Shown here in pieces: positions 25,200 through 37,455 of a stretch of DNA of 64,000 nucleotides (the stretch's first letter is position 1; each line of letters opens with the position of its first letter). The stretch is taken from NCBI GenBank assembly GCA_963383645.1, contig OY726560.1:28542800-28606799 (forward strand). The letters run 5' to 3'. The notes under the pieces were generated by a model. The model was not told the DNA's origin. It searched no databases and worked only from the letters and a program-made list of their open reading frames with translations. The position numbers and the translations under genes are program-made. The DNA comes from Muscardinus avellanarius (lineage: Eukaryota > Chordata > Mammalia > Rodentia > Gliridae).

Positions 25200-25498
25200 T
25201 TTTAACACCACAAGTCCTTAAGGGAATGCAATGAAAACTATTTCATACTTATTAATAGGGCATGTTTCAAAAGATACATTATACCAAATATTGGCAAGGA
25301 CATGGAAGAACTGGAATTTTCATATAATCTGTATAAATAAGCAAAAGCAAATAATCACTTTAGTTTATAGCTTAGCAGTTCTAAATAAATTAAACATTTA
25401 CTTATCTAATAAATATCAAATACATTGTGCTTTGAGTCATCAACACAGAAGACTATAAACAAAAACATATGTATATATTATACACACTTATAAGCTTT
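25200..25498 (+). mobile_element. Old LINE-1 ORF2 fragment, left part
   Basis: agggaatgcaatgaaaacta, tattggcaaggacatggaag and 'taagctttatttg' follow the order of the L1 ORF2 3' region. The MaLR element at 25504 splits it; it resumes at 27701. Confidence 0.55.
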
Positions 25499-25503
25499 AT
25501 TTG

Positions 25504-25920
25504 TGTTCTGATCAGCATTCTCACAGCCATAAGATAAAGTCCTTACCACATACCTTAGAGAAAAGATATTTATTTTCTTACAGTTTTGCGTTCAGTCAAT
25601 GTGAGTCCAAGAACCATGGGTCTCAGAGTATGGTGTATGGTGGCAGGAACCAAAGAGAGAGAGGGCCTATGGGCTATTCTAACATCATGGAGTCCAGAAG
25701 CAAGAAAGGGGCCAGAGGAGGAGGAACCATTAAATCCCCAAGGCCACACCCCCAAGGACCAACCTTCAGCCATACCCTTCAGGCCTGGGTCACCACCCAT
25801 ATAAACTTTTTTCAATGGATTTTTTCACTGCTGAGATTACAACCCTTATAAGTCAATTACATCAGCTCCAGACATTAATAAGTGAGCTCTTTAGGGCATA
25901 TTTTATATCTAATTATAACA
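25504..25920 (-). mobile_element. MaLR element: 3' LTR
   Basis: A 417-bp LTR reading from tgttataattag (minus strand, right end) to gctgatcagaaca (left end). On the minus strand, 'ctgtaagaaaataaatatc' holds the polyadenylation signal, as in THE1/MST-type LTRs. A polypurine tract, gggggccaggggtggaa, lies just inside at about 25921-25940. Confidence 0.85.
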
Positions 25921-27287
25921 TTCCACCCCTGGCCCCCAAAAAGCTCATGCCCAGCTTAACATGCTAAATGGATTTAGTCCATATGTCTAACTCAAAATGC
26001 AAAATGCATTTAGTCCTGTCCAAGAGTTCCCAAAGTTTTAACAGTTCCAGCATCACTGAAAAGTTCCAAAGTTCAAAGTTCCCTCTGAGACTTAAGATGA
26101 ACCCCCATAAAAGACAAGGAAAATCAAAATAAAAAGCAAAGTTACATGCATCCAATATACAATGACAAGGTATAGACCTTTGCATTCCCAAAGGAAGGAA
26201 TAGGGCCATAGAAAGAAGAGATGGGACTAGAACAGTAACAAAACTGAGCAAAGCGAGCATTTGATCTTGCGGCTCCACTTCTGGCATGCAGGACACATGG
26301 TGGTGAGATGTGATTTCCAAGGGGCCTTGTCAGCTCTGCCTCTGCAACTCAACTGTTGCAATAGGTGGTTTACTGCCTCTTCTAGCCTAAATGCATGGCT
26401 GGAAGTAGCCTTTGCCTGTGGTTGTTCCATCTTTCTGGTGTTTCTAAATCTCTGTTGTTTTTCTTTCTCTCTCACAACCTTGTCTTTACCCTCACAGCTT
26501 CACAAAGTACTCCATTTGGGCCTGCTTGAAAGGATTCCAAACTTGCCCCAAACTTCCTGGTATACAAGGTTTTCCTCTAAAAATCTGAGGTGATGCCTTC
26601 ATGGTTCCATTTTTTCTTAGTAAAGCCAGCATTGTGTGAGTTCTGAGATGGACCACCAACAGAAAAGGTAGTCACACGCTCCTTAATCGTTGCTCCAGCC
26701 AGGTGGCCACTGGCCCCAAGTTCATCAGGGTCATCTCTGACCCCAACTCTATCTGCCAACTCCATCATGGTCATTTCTGGCCCTGCCTTCATCATGGCTA
26801 TAGCATTCTTCTTTCAGCCATCTTGTATTCTTCCAAGATATCATCTCTTTGAGCTCTACATTTATACATTTCTTTCTAGCCAAAATGCAAATATATAGTC
26901 TCCAAATTCAGTGTACAGTTCAATGAACATGAACATCAATATTCATAGTGAGGTTTGGATATTTTGCTGTTTTGATATTTTCTCTACAAATTTATTTAGC
27001 CCATTGTCCTTAAATTCAGCCTCATACAAAGTTTCAGGACACAAAAATAAAATTTGCAAAATGCAAATAAATAGTTCGCCAAAGTTTAACACATGTGGTC
27101 TCTACTCCATTTCCCTTCTGGAGTTCTCTTTGTCATCTAAAATCTCCTGAGCATAGTTTCTACCATTTGCCTTTCTAGCTACATTCTGCCCTTTCTCCAA
27201 TTTCTTCACAAAAACCAGATCCAAAGAGGTCACAATCCACATGGTCAGATTTAGACATAGAAGCAACCCTAGTTCTCTGGTACCAAT
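25921..27287 (-). mobile_element. MaLR element: internal region, noncoding
   Basis: About 1.37 kb between the two LTRs, similar in size to the internal part of THE1/MST elements. On the minus strand, next to the 5' LTR, ttggtaccagag is a primer-binding-site-like sequence of the kind expected for leucine tRNA in the ERVL/MaLR group. The only open frames are short and resemble no retroviral protein; MaLRs are non-autonomous. Confidence 0.8.
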
Positions 27288-27695
27288 TTTTATTGGTTAT
27301 CATTCTTATAGCCATAATCTAAAGATATGACCATTTAACTTGGAGGAAAAAATGATTCGTTTTCTTATGTCTTCAGTTTCAGTCCCTGTGAAGTCAGAGA
27401 CCACAGATCTCAGGGCATGGAGGCAGGCAGGGGAGAGAGGGAGAGCACATGGGCTGTGCTCCTCACATCATGGAGGCCAGAAGTAAGAGAGGGAGCAAAG
27501 GGAGGAAGAACCATTTATATAATCCCCAAGGCTGCACCAGGAACTCACTTCCAGCCACACTCTACGGGCCTGGGTTGCCACCCAGATAAATCCATTATAA
27601 TGTATTCACTACTGGGATTATAACTCTCATGATTCAATTACATGAGCTCTGAACATTAATGAATGAGATCTTTAGCAGACATTTTTTATCTACCA
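27288..27695 (-). mobile_element. MaLR element: 5' LTR
   Basis: Clearly homologous to the LTR at 25504, with the same order of landmarks (tcatggaggccagaagtaag, ccaaggctgcacc, gcctgggttgccacccagat, acattaatgaatgag) but many differences. Together the pair is flanked by a perfect atttg at 25499-25503 and 27696-27700, the 5-bp duplication usual for this group. Confidence 0.85.
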
Positions 27696-27700
27696 ATTTG

Positions 27701-27800
27701 TAATAGCCCAAATCCCAGAACTCACTTAAATAAATGGATAAACAAATGGTATATTCATAGAAAGTATACTACTTAAAGCAGATGACCAACTCTCATGTGC
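27701..27800 (+). mobile_element. Old LINE-1 fragment, right part
   Basis: taatagcccaaatcccagaa, taaataaatggataaacaaa and 'aagtatactactt' continue the L1 interrupted at 25499. Confidence 0.6.
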
Positions 27801-28539
27801 TAATCTATGTAGATACTTAGGGATATTTTCTTAGCTATACAGCCTAAATAAGAGCAAATATTTCAACATTTGGGGTAGAAGTGTGAGGGAGAAAAAAGCA
27901 TTTGTTTCTATGGCACCACAATAATTGACTATTGTATGTCTTACTCTTAAATTTTTGTGTGTATTTGAATTGTTTAGCCTTAAAGTCATCAAGGAGCATA
28001 TATCTCAAATATGGCTGTAATATATTTGTTTAATAATCGCTACCCACTGATACTCCAGAGGAATTGAGGTTGGGAGTAAGGTAGCTGGAATTAAAGTTTG
28101 ACATACTCCCAATGTGATGTCAGAAGTATCTAGCTGAAGGGCCTGATATTTTGTTCATCTTCCTCTTGTGAGCCAGTGATAATTCTTGCCTGAACTTACT
28201 AGGAGTCTGGACCTACATATGTTGTCCCAAGGTTAATTTGGACTCCTCATTAATTAGTAAAGCACTGACAACCATTGCTATTTGTCTTCTGGCTTGGTCC
28301 TTATCTCACTCCGGTAACAACCTTATTTCAGAATATGATTATGCCTTTCCTAAATAATTGAAACAATCTCCTGACTGATCTCACAAACTCCAAGTATAGT
28401 GGTTCTAATCCATTTTATGTGCTGTTTCCATTTAAAAAATATTGCCATGCATATTTATATGTATACATAGCAGTTTTAAATTGCTATGATTCATTTTCTA
28501 GTGTATCAAGTCCATTTCCAATATTTTCTCATCATTTCT

Positions 28540-28760
28540 CATTACTCCATCGTTGTCCAAAAATATACTGGTATTACTAAAAAATATTGTGCCAGTTCAA
28601 CCCTCTACAGCTTCATAATGCTGCTGTTTCCATTTATGATATCCATCTTTTCTTTACTTCCTGATAGACTCTGACTTATTCTTGATGATTCAAATTAAAT
28701 AGACTATCTTCTTGGAGCCTTTACTCATGTCCTCTAACATGAACATATCTTTGTTATAGA
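28540..28760 (-). mobile_element. Possible L2 fragment, antisense
   Basis: gactctgacttattcttgat, gattcaaattaaat and 'ggagcctttactc' recall the reverse complement of L2. Weak by eye. Confidence 0.3.
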
Positions 28761-29090
28761 ACTTGACATTTTATATTTGTTTGTGTTCCTGTGTTTTGTA
28801 CCATTGGAACTATGAAGAAGGAAAAGTAAGTATTTCATTGGAAAGAATGTTCTAAAATCACACTGCCTCTTTTTAAATACTTGCTTGCTCACATGCAATT
28901 TATTTAAATTATTTACACATTATTTGTACCTGGATGGATTATTTTAACATCATATAAATTAATAAAGGGGATGGCTTTAACATGATACCTGGTATATAGA
29001 AAACAATTCAGTAACTGTTAATTAGTAGAAGTAGTATGGCAGTCATATATCTGAATGTTAAATACCCAAAATATAGTTGAATAAACAATA

Positions 29091-29129
29091 GAATGAATGA
29101 ATGAATGAATGAATGAATGAATGAATGAA
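29091..29129. repeat. (GAAT)n microsatellite
   Basis: Nine or so GAAT repeats. Confidence 0.93.
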
Positions 29130-29212
29130 ATAAACTTTGAAAAGACATCATTATGGTCAAGGTGTTTTTTCTGCATTCTACATATTTTAAAGTTCCTTTG
29201 TTTAGCCAGGGA

Positions 29213-29213
<1 letters not shown>

Positions 29214-29259
<46 letters not shown>
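29214..29259. repeat. (TG)n microsatellite beside an ID element
   Basis: About 22 GT repeats, next to the 3' end of the antisense ID SINE. Confidence 0.95.
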
Positions 29260-29260
<1 letters not shown>

Positions 29261-29264
29261 CGTG

Positions 29265-29336
29265 TGACTGAGGATTAAACCCTGGGTCTTAGGTATGCAA
29301 GGCAAGCATTTTTATCACTGAGCCCTATCCCCATCC
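29265..29336 (-). mobile_element. ID SINE, antisense, free-standing
   Basis: Reverse complement of the ID consensus: ggatggggatagggctcag, aatgcttgccttgcatacc, agacccagggtttaatc. It is tRNA-derived, not a tRNA gene. Confidence 0.85.
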
Positions 29337-29673
29337 TTATTATTGTCTTAGATTAAGCTTCCTTAAAGTGAAGTACTTCACACCTGAAGATACATGAATT
29401 TATTTTAGGTATTAACTATAAAAGCATTTCTTAAATTTTAATAGCTATTATTTATTTTCAATCATTTTGTGGAAAATACAGCCAATACATAAAACCATAC
29501 AGTTTAAATAATGTTTTTATTTAGAGAAAATCAAGAGTTATTATTTAAGTTAAAATAGAAGTCCTTTTTTAATGTATTAAATAATATACACAATACATGG
29601 ATGTAGCAAATTATAAGGTTTGGGAGCTAATTATCTTTCTCTTTGTATTATTATAATTGCTAAAGATATTTCA

Positions 29674-29853
29674 AGCCAGATGTGATACACATGCCCATAA
29701 TCCCAGTACTTATGAGGCTGACATAGTAGGTTCGCAGGTTCAAGACCAGCATCAAAAACTTAGCAAGACTGTGTTTCAAAATAAAAAATAGTGAGGATAT
29801 AGCTCAGTGGTAGAACACCCCTGGATTCAGCCCCTGGTACTGGAAAAACAAAA
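29674..29853 (+). mobile_element. Composite B1–ID SINE
   Basis: Starts agccagatgtgatacacatg; ID half gatatagctcagtggtagaa and ttcagcccctggtactgg. The middle is shortened (about 180 bp in total). Confidence 0.85.
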
Positions 29854-30546
29854 GAAATCAAGAAAAGGTTAAGTTTCTCTATGTAAGTAATATCTTTATT
29901 ATTAATATTAGGTCTTTGTTTCAAAGCTCACTTTTTTCCCTATAGTCTATACTACTCTCTACTCTGGATGGATTTTGCTGCATTTCCTCTATTGTTGCCC
30001 TCTGGCTTTTCCATGTGCTTGTTCTCATGCTATCTGCCTGATAATCACTTGGACCAGGACTTTTTTTTCTGACTGACCCATATGATCATGTCTTTCTTAG
30101 GCTTTATACTTTCTGGCTAGTCTGTTCCCATTCTTTTGAGATAATAATCTTGGAGCATTCTAACCCCATATGTGAGAGAAAGAAGCTACCTCAGAAAATA
30201 CCATGTTAAGTAGGACTTCCTCTTCAGCAGGGTCACCTTTGGAAAAGTCCTTGCAGAAAAGAGTAACTATATCTTTATATTTATTTTAAAGTCCTCGCTG
30301 AACCTTTCCTCACACTTTTGACTCATGGAGCCCATCAAAATACCTCTCAATGCTTTATTTTTTAAAATCCTTTATGGCCCATTACTAAATTGTTAATTTT
30401 ATGACTATTACCTCATTTAATGATGATTAGACTGAATACACACATAGTTTCCTAGAACAATATAAGTTGATGACATAATAAAGATTTCTATCAGAAACGA
30501 TCCATATTTTTAGGGTCTTCTCTTACTAAAATACTTAGCTCTGTCT

Positions 30547-30785
30547 ATTATTATTATTAATTATTATTATTATTATTAATTATTATTATTATTATTATTA
30601 TTATTAGTGGTACTGGGGATGGAACCCAGGGGCCTTCTACCTCCGGGCTACATTCCCAGACCTATTTTATATTTTATTTGGAAACATGGTCTCTTAAGCC
30701 AGCACGGCTGGCTTTGAACCTGCACGACTCCTGTCTCTGCCTCCCAAGCGAGGGGATTACAAGTGTGCACCACCACGCCTGGCTT
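30547..30785 (-). mobile_element. Composite SINE of the 'cttaagccagc' subfamily, antisense
   Basis: A TAT-repeat tail (30547-30605), then ggtactggggatggaaccca, tctcttaagccagcacggct and caccaccacgcctggc. Direct copies of gctctgtct at 30538-30546 and 30786-30794 flank it. Confidence 0.9.
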
Positions 30786-31079
30786 GCTCTGTCTTTTAAA
30801 ATGTGGTAATGTGTTGTAGGACTATTATACGTATAATTTTATTTTTGGAATACATAGTAACCCTACAGAAAACCTGATTATGAGTTATAACTAGGAAGAG
30901 TAAATAACCCTCTTGAAATAGCCCCTTTTGAAAGCTTTTAAGGAAACAAAATTAAATTCTAAGGATCAAAATTTAGTTTTTCATGAAAGTTCCATTTCAT
31001 AGGAATAATAACATTTAACAATTTAGCATAAAATATATATTACTCAAATGGACATTTTGCAATAATATTTAATTTTAGG

Positions 31080-31083
<4 letters not shown>

Positions 31084-31132
<49 letters not shown>
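31084..31132. repeat. (AT)n microsatellite
   Basis: About 24 uninterrupted AT repeats. Confidence 0.95.
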
Positions 31133-31134
<2 letters not shown>

Positions 31135-31163
31135 ATATTTGGAAAGATTAAAAATTACATTCA

Positions 31164-31360
31164 AGCCGCGTGTGGTGGCACACACTTGAAATCACCACAC
31201 TTGTGAGGCGGAGACAGGAGGATCGTGCTGGTTTGGAGCCAGCCTCGCTGGCTTAAGAGACTCTGTTTCCAAATAAAAAATACATAAAAATAGGTCTGGG
31301 AGGGTAGCCCAGAGGTAGAAGGGCTTCCAGGAACCCCAGTACTACCAAAAAAAAAAAAAA
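31164..31360 (+). mobile_element. Composite SINE, 'cttaagagactc' subfamily
   Basis: agccgcgtgtggtggcacac, cctcgctggcttaagagact, taggtctgggagggtagccc, aggaaccccagtactacc and A tail. Shares its diagnostic bases with the copies at 30547, 40052, 41419, 43650, 44171, 46960 and 57684. Confidence 0.9.
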
Positions 31361-32632
31361 TGCAAGGCAATAAGTTTTAAAGCTTTAAGATAAAACAGAA
31401 ATAAATAAGCAAAACATTTTCAGATACATATTATATGTATATATGTATACATGCACACATAGGAGAGAACTTAAATGAAAATATGTAAAATAATAAAAAT
31501 ATTAAGTTGTACAACATTGGAAATAGTCTCTATTGAAAAATTGATTTAATATATCTTTAACTTTTCATTTTGAATAATTTTTAATGTTCAAATACTTTGT
31601 TTTTTTCTGTTTGTACATTTTGAAAATAGAGCAGGATAATATAGCATGGCTGCTGAACAAAGAGGAGAAAGTTTAAGAGACTATGCTAAAAAATAGGCAG
31701 GTAACAGCTAGATCATGTCGATCTTTACTGGACAACATGGGAACAATTTATCAAAAGAGACTGGATTAAAAAGGAAAAAAAATACTTTGACTATAGTCAG
31801 AGGAGATTTAGTATATTTTATGGGACCAGACAGGAGGGTATTTTTATTCTCCATAGATAAAATTATAATAATTTGAGAAGGTGGCCAACAGGCTAGCGAA
31901 ATAAACGTAAGCTTTCAAATGGATTGGATGTAGGAGTAAATGGCAGGAAAATAGACATATGAATGAAAATGAATACGTCCAGCTGTCGGTTTACCCAATT
32001 GGAAAACTGGACGGATGGTAGTTTCATTTACTGATACAGGAAATAATAAATAATACCATTTTTTTCTTTTAGTTTTCATTTTGCAAAAGTTGACTAGAAA
32101 ATTCTTTTGAGACTTACAAGCTTAGCAAGTCACTTTCTCTTCAAGTTGCTTTACTCATGTCCACAAGAAATGTTTGTGCTTAACAACCTAATTAATAATT
32201 CCTGGAATTACAATGCTGTTAGTATAGTTTCAATTGTGTTTGAGTTTAGGAAAAAGCAGTGGATACAATATTTGAAATGGGAATCAGAGGATATGAACTT
32301 GATATTTAAATAAAGGATCAATATGTATGTCTAGGAAAGAACATACATGACTAGAAAATCATATGATGAATCAATAACGTGAAAGACATTATTCTTACAG
32401 CTGGATTAAAACAAGAGATAAATTAGCAGATGAGAAATAGGGTAAGATGTTGTATTGATCATGGCCTACATTGTAATAGTGACTCTAGAAAAAAGGAAGC
32501 TCAATGTTTTAGAAAACATAGAGAGTGAATTTGCAGGATTTGATAACATTAATCATAAAATTAGAGATAAATCAAGCTTACAGTTTGTATTTTTTCCAAG
32601 CATTAAAGATGAAAATTATACTCGGCATCAAG

Positions 32633-32657
32633 CACACACAAACACACACACACACAC
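32633..32657. repeat. (CA)n microsatellite
   Basis: Short, slightly interrupted CA run. Confidence 0.9.
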
Positions 32658-32913
32658 AAAAAAAAAACTTATACATATATACGTGTTTTAAGCATATATA
32701 TGCTTTTAATACATCTGTATGTGCAATTATTTGTATATATACATTTATATATATGAGAAAATATTCAAAGACTTGAGAATGATCACTTTATTACCTGGCA
32801 CACTAAATGTAGTTGTTATATTTTTTAAATAAATGACCTTTCAAAGGAAAATAGTAATTTAGTAACAGAAGTAATTGACCAGATGCCATTTTACTTTCAA
32901 AAATAGCATTAAC

Positions 32914-33100
32914 TAGCCAGGTGTGGTAGCTCATGCATGTAATCATAATACTTGAGAGGCTGAGACAGAGGAATCACAGGTTCAAGGGCAGCCTTAATAG
33001 TGAAACTCTCACCAATCTAGCGAGACTCTATTTCAAAATAAAAATAAAATAGGCTGCAGGTATATAACTCAGGGCTAGAATGCACCTGGGTTCAATCCTC

Positions 33101-33103
<3 letters not shown>
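32914..33103 (+). mobile_element. Composite B1–ID SINE
   Basis: tagccaggtgtggtagctca at the left, gggttcaatcctcagta at the right; the tail has become a CA microsatellite. Confidence 0.85.

Positions 33104-33149
<46 letters not shown>
33104..33149. repeat. (CA)n microsatellite at a SINE tail
   Basis: About 23 CA repeats, 118 bp upstream of the CUB b exon. Confidence 0.95.
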
Positions 33150-33150
<1 letters not shown>

Positions 33151-33254
33151 CACTGATTACTAGTATTTAATAATTATAGGTAAAAATTATTAAAATTATA
33201 ATTGGTATTAAAATAATATATATAATTTATTCTAAAAGTTCTCTCATTCTCTGA

Positions 33255-33491
<237 letters not shown>

Positions 33492-34260
33492 TAATTTTAC
33501 TGTAATAGTCAATTGTTGTGCCTTGAATGCTTCAGACTTCTTGCCCCCTTTTAACCTTTCAGCTTGTTTTCAAGTTAATTTTCTATTTGTCTAATGCTGT
33601 TTCTGTACTATTGAAATATGCAAGACGAACCTTTTCTGGCTTGTGTCTATGCACAGTACTCAGATATGAATATGTGACCTTTAAATTAATGGGTTTAGTT
33701 GTCCTATACTTTGAAGGGCCTGCAATTCTGCTCTGCTAGACTTCACAAGGTAAAAATTTTGAAAACACATATAAATTGATACCATATTGTAGCTAAAGAC
33801 CTTTATGCACACTGTCCATATAACTACATTTACAAGTCTTTAAAAAGTGCTGTAGGTGATCAGTGTATATTAAAGATTTTATAGTTGATCCTTTTTTCCT
33901 AGGAAAAATAATATTATTAATCAAATCATCTATATTACGAAAACCTCTAATACTGAATATTTTAAAAATTAAAAAAAATAAGCTTATGGTTTTTAGTGGA
34001 CCATTCTTCACAAATTATGACAGATAAATGTATACAAATTTCCATTAGTATTATTGGCTCCTTTCATCCCCCAAACCCTTATGAAAATAAATTTAAAAAA
34101 AAACTTCTGAAGTATTGGATCCACTCGATAAACATAAAACTACAGCAGTCTTTCTATTGTGATCTAATTTTTTTAGTTTAACAAATCTAACTTGACTCTT
34201 CCTATACTCAAGAAGTCCTTCACTTATTTAATCTATCCAGATTAGTGTTAAAATGTGTAT

Positions 34261-34450
34261 AGAGGCCTGAAGTGGTGGTGCACACTTGTAATCCCAGTTC
34301 TTGGGAGGTTGAGACAGGATAATCACAGGTTCAAATCCAGCCGCAGAAACTTAGTGAAGCTCTAATTAATTTAGCAAAATCCTGTTTCCAAATAAAAAAA
34401 GTTCTGTATAGAATGTCCCTGAGTTCAATCCGCAGCATCATAAAAAAGAA
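34261..34450 (+). mobile_element. Composite B1–ID SINE, ID half shortened
   Basis: ggcctgaagtggtggtgcac, standard B1 half, linker, then gaatgtccctgagttcaatc. Part of the ID half is deleted. Confidence 0.8.
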
Positions 34451-34570
34451 ACAGAAAAAACTGTGTATGGGAAAATAAATAAATCCACATTCTATTTTAA
34501 ATAGATGTAAAGTATTAAACTTTCATAGGACCCTCTACTAGGACCTACACAATCTTAACAGGACTGTATG

Positions 34571-34927
34571 CAATTGCATGGGCTGCCATAACAACATACC
34601 ACAGACTAGATGGCTGAAATAACAGAAAATTATTTTCTCAGAGTTCTGAAGGCAAGAAGTCTGAGATCAAAATGTTGATAAGGTTATTTCCTCTGAATTA
34701 TCTCATTGGCTTATAGTAAGCGATCGTCTTTATCTTCACATTTTTTCTTCTTGTGTATCTGTAGCCTCTTCTCTTTTTATAGGCATGCCAGTCATACATA
34801 TCAGATTAGAGTTCACTCATGTTAGCTTAATACTTTAATAACCTTTTCTTTATGATCACATTCTGTCTTAATAGAGGAGGTAAGATTTCATCATATGAAT
34901 TTTGAGAAATAGTTTAGCCTATAACAA
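34571..34927 (-). mobile_element. Ancient MaLR LTR, MLT1-like, antisense
   Basis: gggctgccataacaacatac, cacagactagatggctgaaa, ttctcagagttctgaagg, then 'catatgaattttgagaaata' and 'gcctataacaa' run in the order of MLT1-type LTRs. Heavily diverged. Confidence 0.6.
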
Positions 34928-36190
34928 TAGTCTGCAGAATTAAAGAGTCTTTATTTGGAGCAATTTGGCAGGCTTTGCTTTGTTTTATGTTAAAACCATA
35001 GCCTCTGTACTTGTTGACATGGCATATGTTGCCATAGAGATCTTAAAAAGCTTGAAAAGCATTTTATTTATTCATTATCAAATTTTATCAAATAGTTTTG
35101 TTCCATAAATGAGAAATTTAAATTTACCAACTTCAGTTTATTACAGATAATTCTATTGGGTTTGGAATACACAATACACTATGATGTTATTGATTATATC
35201 ATTGAGTAACTTTTAGAAATTACATTGACTTGGGACAATAAAACAGAGATTAAGTCCATATTTAAATTTGTTATATTTAGAGCAGTAACTTTAATGGCTT
35301 GAACCCTATTCCACATACAGGGATGTCTAGTTAATCCTTAAGTTTTCAGTGGATTTTAAGAGTTTCTTTTTTTTTTTATGTCTACTTCTGGTTCTGATTC
35401 TTTATCCTACTTTTATTGCAAACCAAAACCTGCAATTCAGAATATACAAACTTTTACATTAGATTTTGGAATTCTATTTAAAGCCAATATTTTTTTCTGC
35501 CCCAAATTCTGAACATATATCTGTATTCTCCCTTACAGGCTGGCCAACATAAGCTTTTTTGTCTATCTTATTTAAGTGCCCTTAGAATTGCTCATAGTGA
35601 ATTTATGTACACTCCACAGCATATATTCCAACTAAATTTTCCCAAACTTACTTTCCTACTGACAATCCTCCAGATACTTTTTATCATACTAGTTAAATAG
35701 ACAAAAATCCTAATTTATTTTCTATATATATAGTTACTTCACAGTTTTTACTTTGCCACTATGTGTTTAATAAGACAAAATTTTTTAACATTAGCATGAC
35801 AGCTCAATTGAAAAGTAATTTCCATTACTTGGATTTGTGCACAGTAACAATAATCAGACCTGTAGTTAAACCAGAGAAGGTCTGGGGTGAAAACTGATTC
35901 CAAGAGTTCAGTGATTTTGGATTATCCCCAGGAACTTCACCAAACAGGATATGTCATCTGCATCTCAGTAAATTACAAGTCTCAGAGCTCCTTCACTTTC
36001 TTGATATCAGTCATTTAAAAAACGATTTCTTGTTAATGAACCAAAACACTGGGAAAATCTGCCAAAGATTTTGTCAGTGGTATTATCAGTATTTTAGAAT
36101 AAAGAAAACCCAGAAATCAGCCAAATCATTATTTCTTTGGAATCATTTTTATTATATAACTAAAGTTCCACCCCTCCTTCTCCTTTCTTC

Positions 36191-36263
36191 TGCTGGGGAT
36201 TGAACAAAGGATCTCATTTATGTTAGGCAAGTATTCTATCACTGAGCTACCTCCTCAACCCCC
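36191..36263 (-). mobile_element. ID SINE, antisense, free-standing
   Basis: tgctggggattgaacaaagg, tgttaggcaagtattctatc and actgagctacctcctcaacc are the reverse complement of ID. A CA run follows. Confidence 0.8.
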
Positions 36264-36278
36264 AAACCTTGCTCTACG

Positions 36279-36280
<2 letters not shown>

Positions 36281-36319
<39 letters not shown>
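36281..36319. repeat. (CA)n microsatellite
   Basis: About 19 CA repeats after the ID element. Confidence 0.95.
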
Positions 36320-36321
<2 letters not shown>

Positions 36322-36562
36322 CTCTAAAATTCTTGATTCACACTTGTTTGAAAATTTATTAAATACCTTCTTCCATTTCTTCTTTCCTAAAGACCCTGTA
36401 AGGATGTGAGACTTTCCTTGAGTTATTTCCGTACTCATGTGCTTGTTGGAAAATCGGTTTCAGTATAAAATAATTCTCATTTTTCCTAACCATTGGCATA
36501 GTTATTAGTAACTCAATAGCAAAGAGATGAGAAAGGCACTCTATTAGGTTAAAAACTAAATG

Positions 36563-36766
36563 TGCTAGGTGTGAAGAGGCATGCCTGTAACCCCAATACT
36601 TGGGAGGCTGAGGCGGGAGGATTGTAGGTTTGCAACTAACCTCAACAACTTAGTAAGGCCCTCTGTAACTTAGTGAGATTCTGTTTTCAAATAAAAAAAT
36701 AAAGTAGGGCTGGAGTGTATGTAGCTCAGAGATAGATGTCCTCTGGAGGTTCAAACAAACCCCAAT
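36563..36766 (+). mobile_element. Composite B1–ID SINE
   Basis: gctaggtgtgaagaggcatg, ggctgaggcgggaggattgt, then the ID half (gtagctcagagatagatgtc) and an A/C tail that has become (CA)n at 36767-36792. Confidence 0.85.
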
Positions 36767-37333
36767 AACACACACACACACACACACACACAAATGCATT
36801 TTACTCAGTGGATAAAATAGCTACTTTGCAATCACACATACATATTTCTACTATTTCCTTGTATATTCTTCTTATAATGTCCTACTGCTTCATTTTCTTC
36901 CAAATACAATTTTAAGAAGCAAGATACCATTTAGAAGTAACTCATACTGGAGTCATAAAATAAAATAACTTTTTTACTGATTTCTAGCCAAGCTGTTGGA
37001 TGAATACTGGTTTTCAACTCCTTAATATTTCCTTTTATTTGAAGATACTTCTGTAGACCTTGGTTCCAAATAATGAATTGTATTTACTGTAGAGTTTTGG
37101 CACATACTTCAACTACACATGGATAGCTTTAACTTTGTTGAAATAATTTTTAAAAATATCATTAAGATGGTGGCAGATAATATAATTAAGATAGTGGCAT
37201 TGCTCTTTTATAATTTCTGTCTATATTCTCAAATATAGAGCAAATAATTAGAATTAATTTATAGATAAAATATTATTTATGGAGATATTATTTATTAGTA
37301 AGTATCCTTGAGATTAACTCTGGCAGAGTTAAA

Positions 37334-37455
37334 TCAACGAGACTCTAAGAATTGACTCAACCTAATGAGATCCTGTTTCTAAGTAAGAAATAAAATCTGT
37401 CTGGGAGGTACAGTTCAGAGGTAGAATGCTTCTGGGTTCAACCCTTAGTACTTCC
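37334..37455 (+). mobile_element. Composite SINE, 5'-truncated
   Basis: Only the right part: aatgagatcctgtttctaag, gaggtacagttcagaggtag, ttctgggttcaacccttagt, with a short CA tail. Confidence 0.75.

Noticed and set aside
25964..26593. Open frames in the MaLR internal region
   Set aside because: Short, overlapping on both strands and unlike retroviral proteins; MaLR internal regions are noncoding.
29091..29129. Regular direct repeats that might suggest a CRISPR-like array
   Set aside because: Simple tetranucleotide microsatellite without spacers in a mammalian intron.
29265..29336. tRNA-like sequence (also 36191-36263 and 43493-43571)
   Set aside because: These match ID SINEs with A-rich tails and broken stems; they are tRNA-derived retroelements, not functional tRNA genes.
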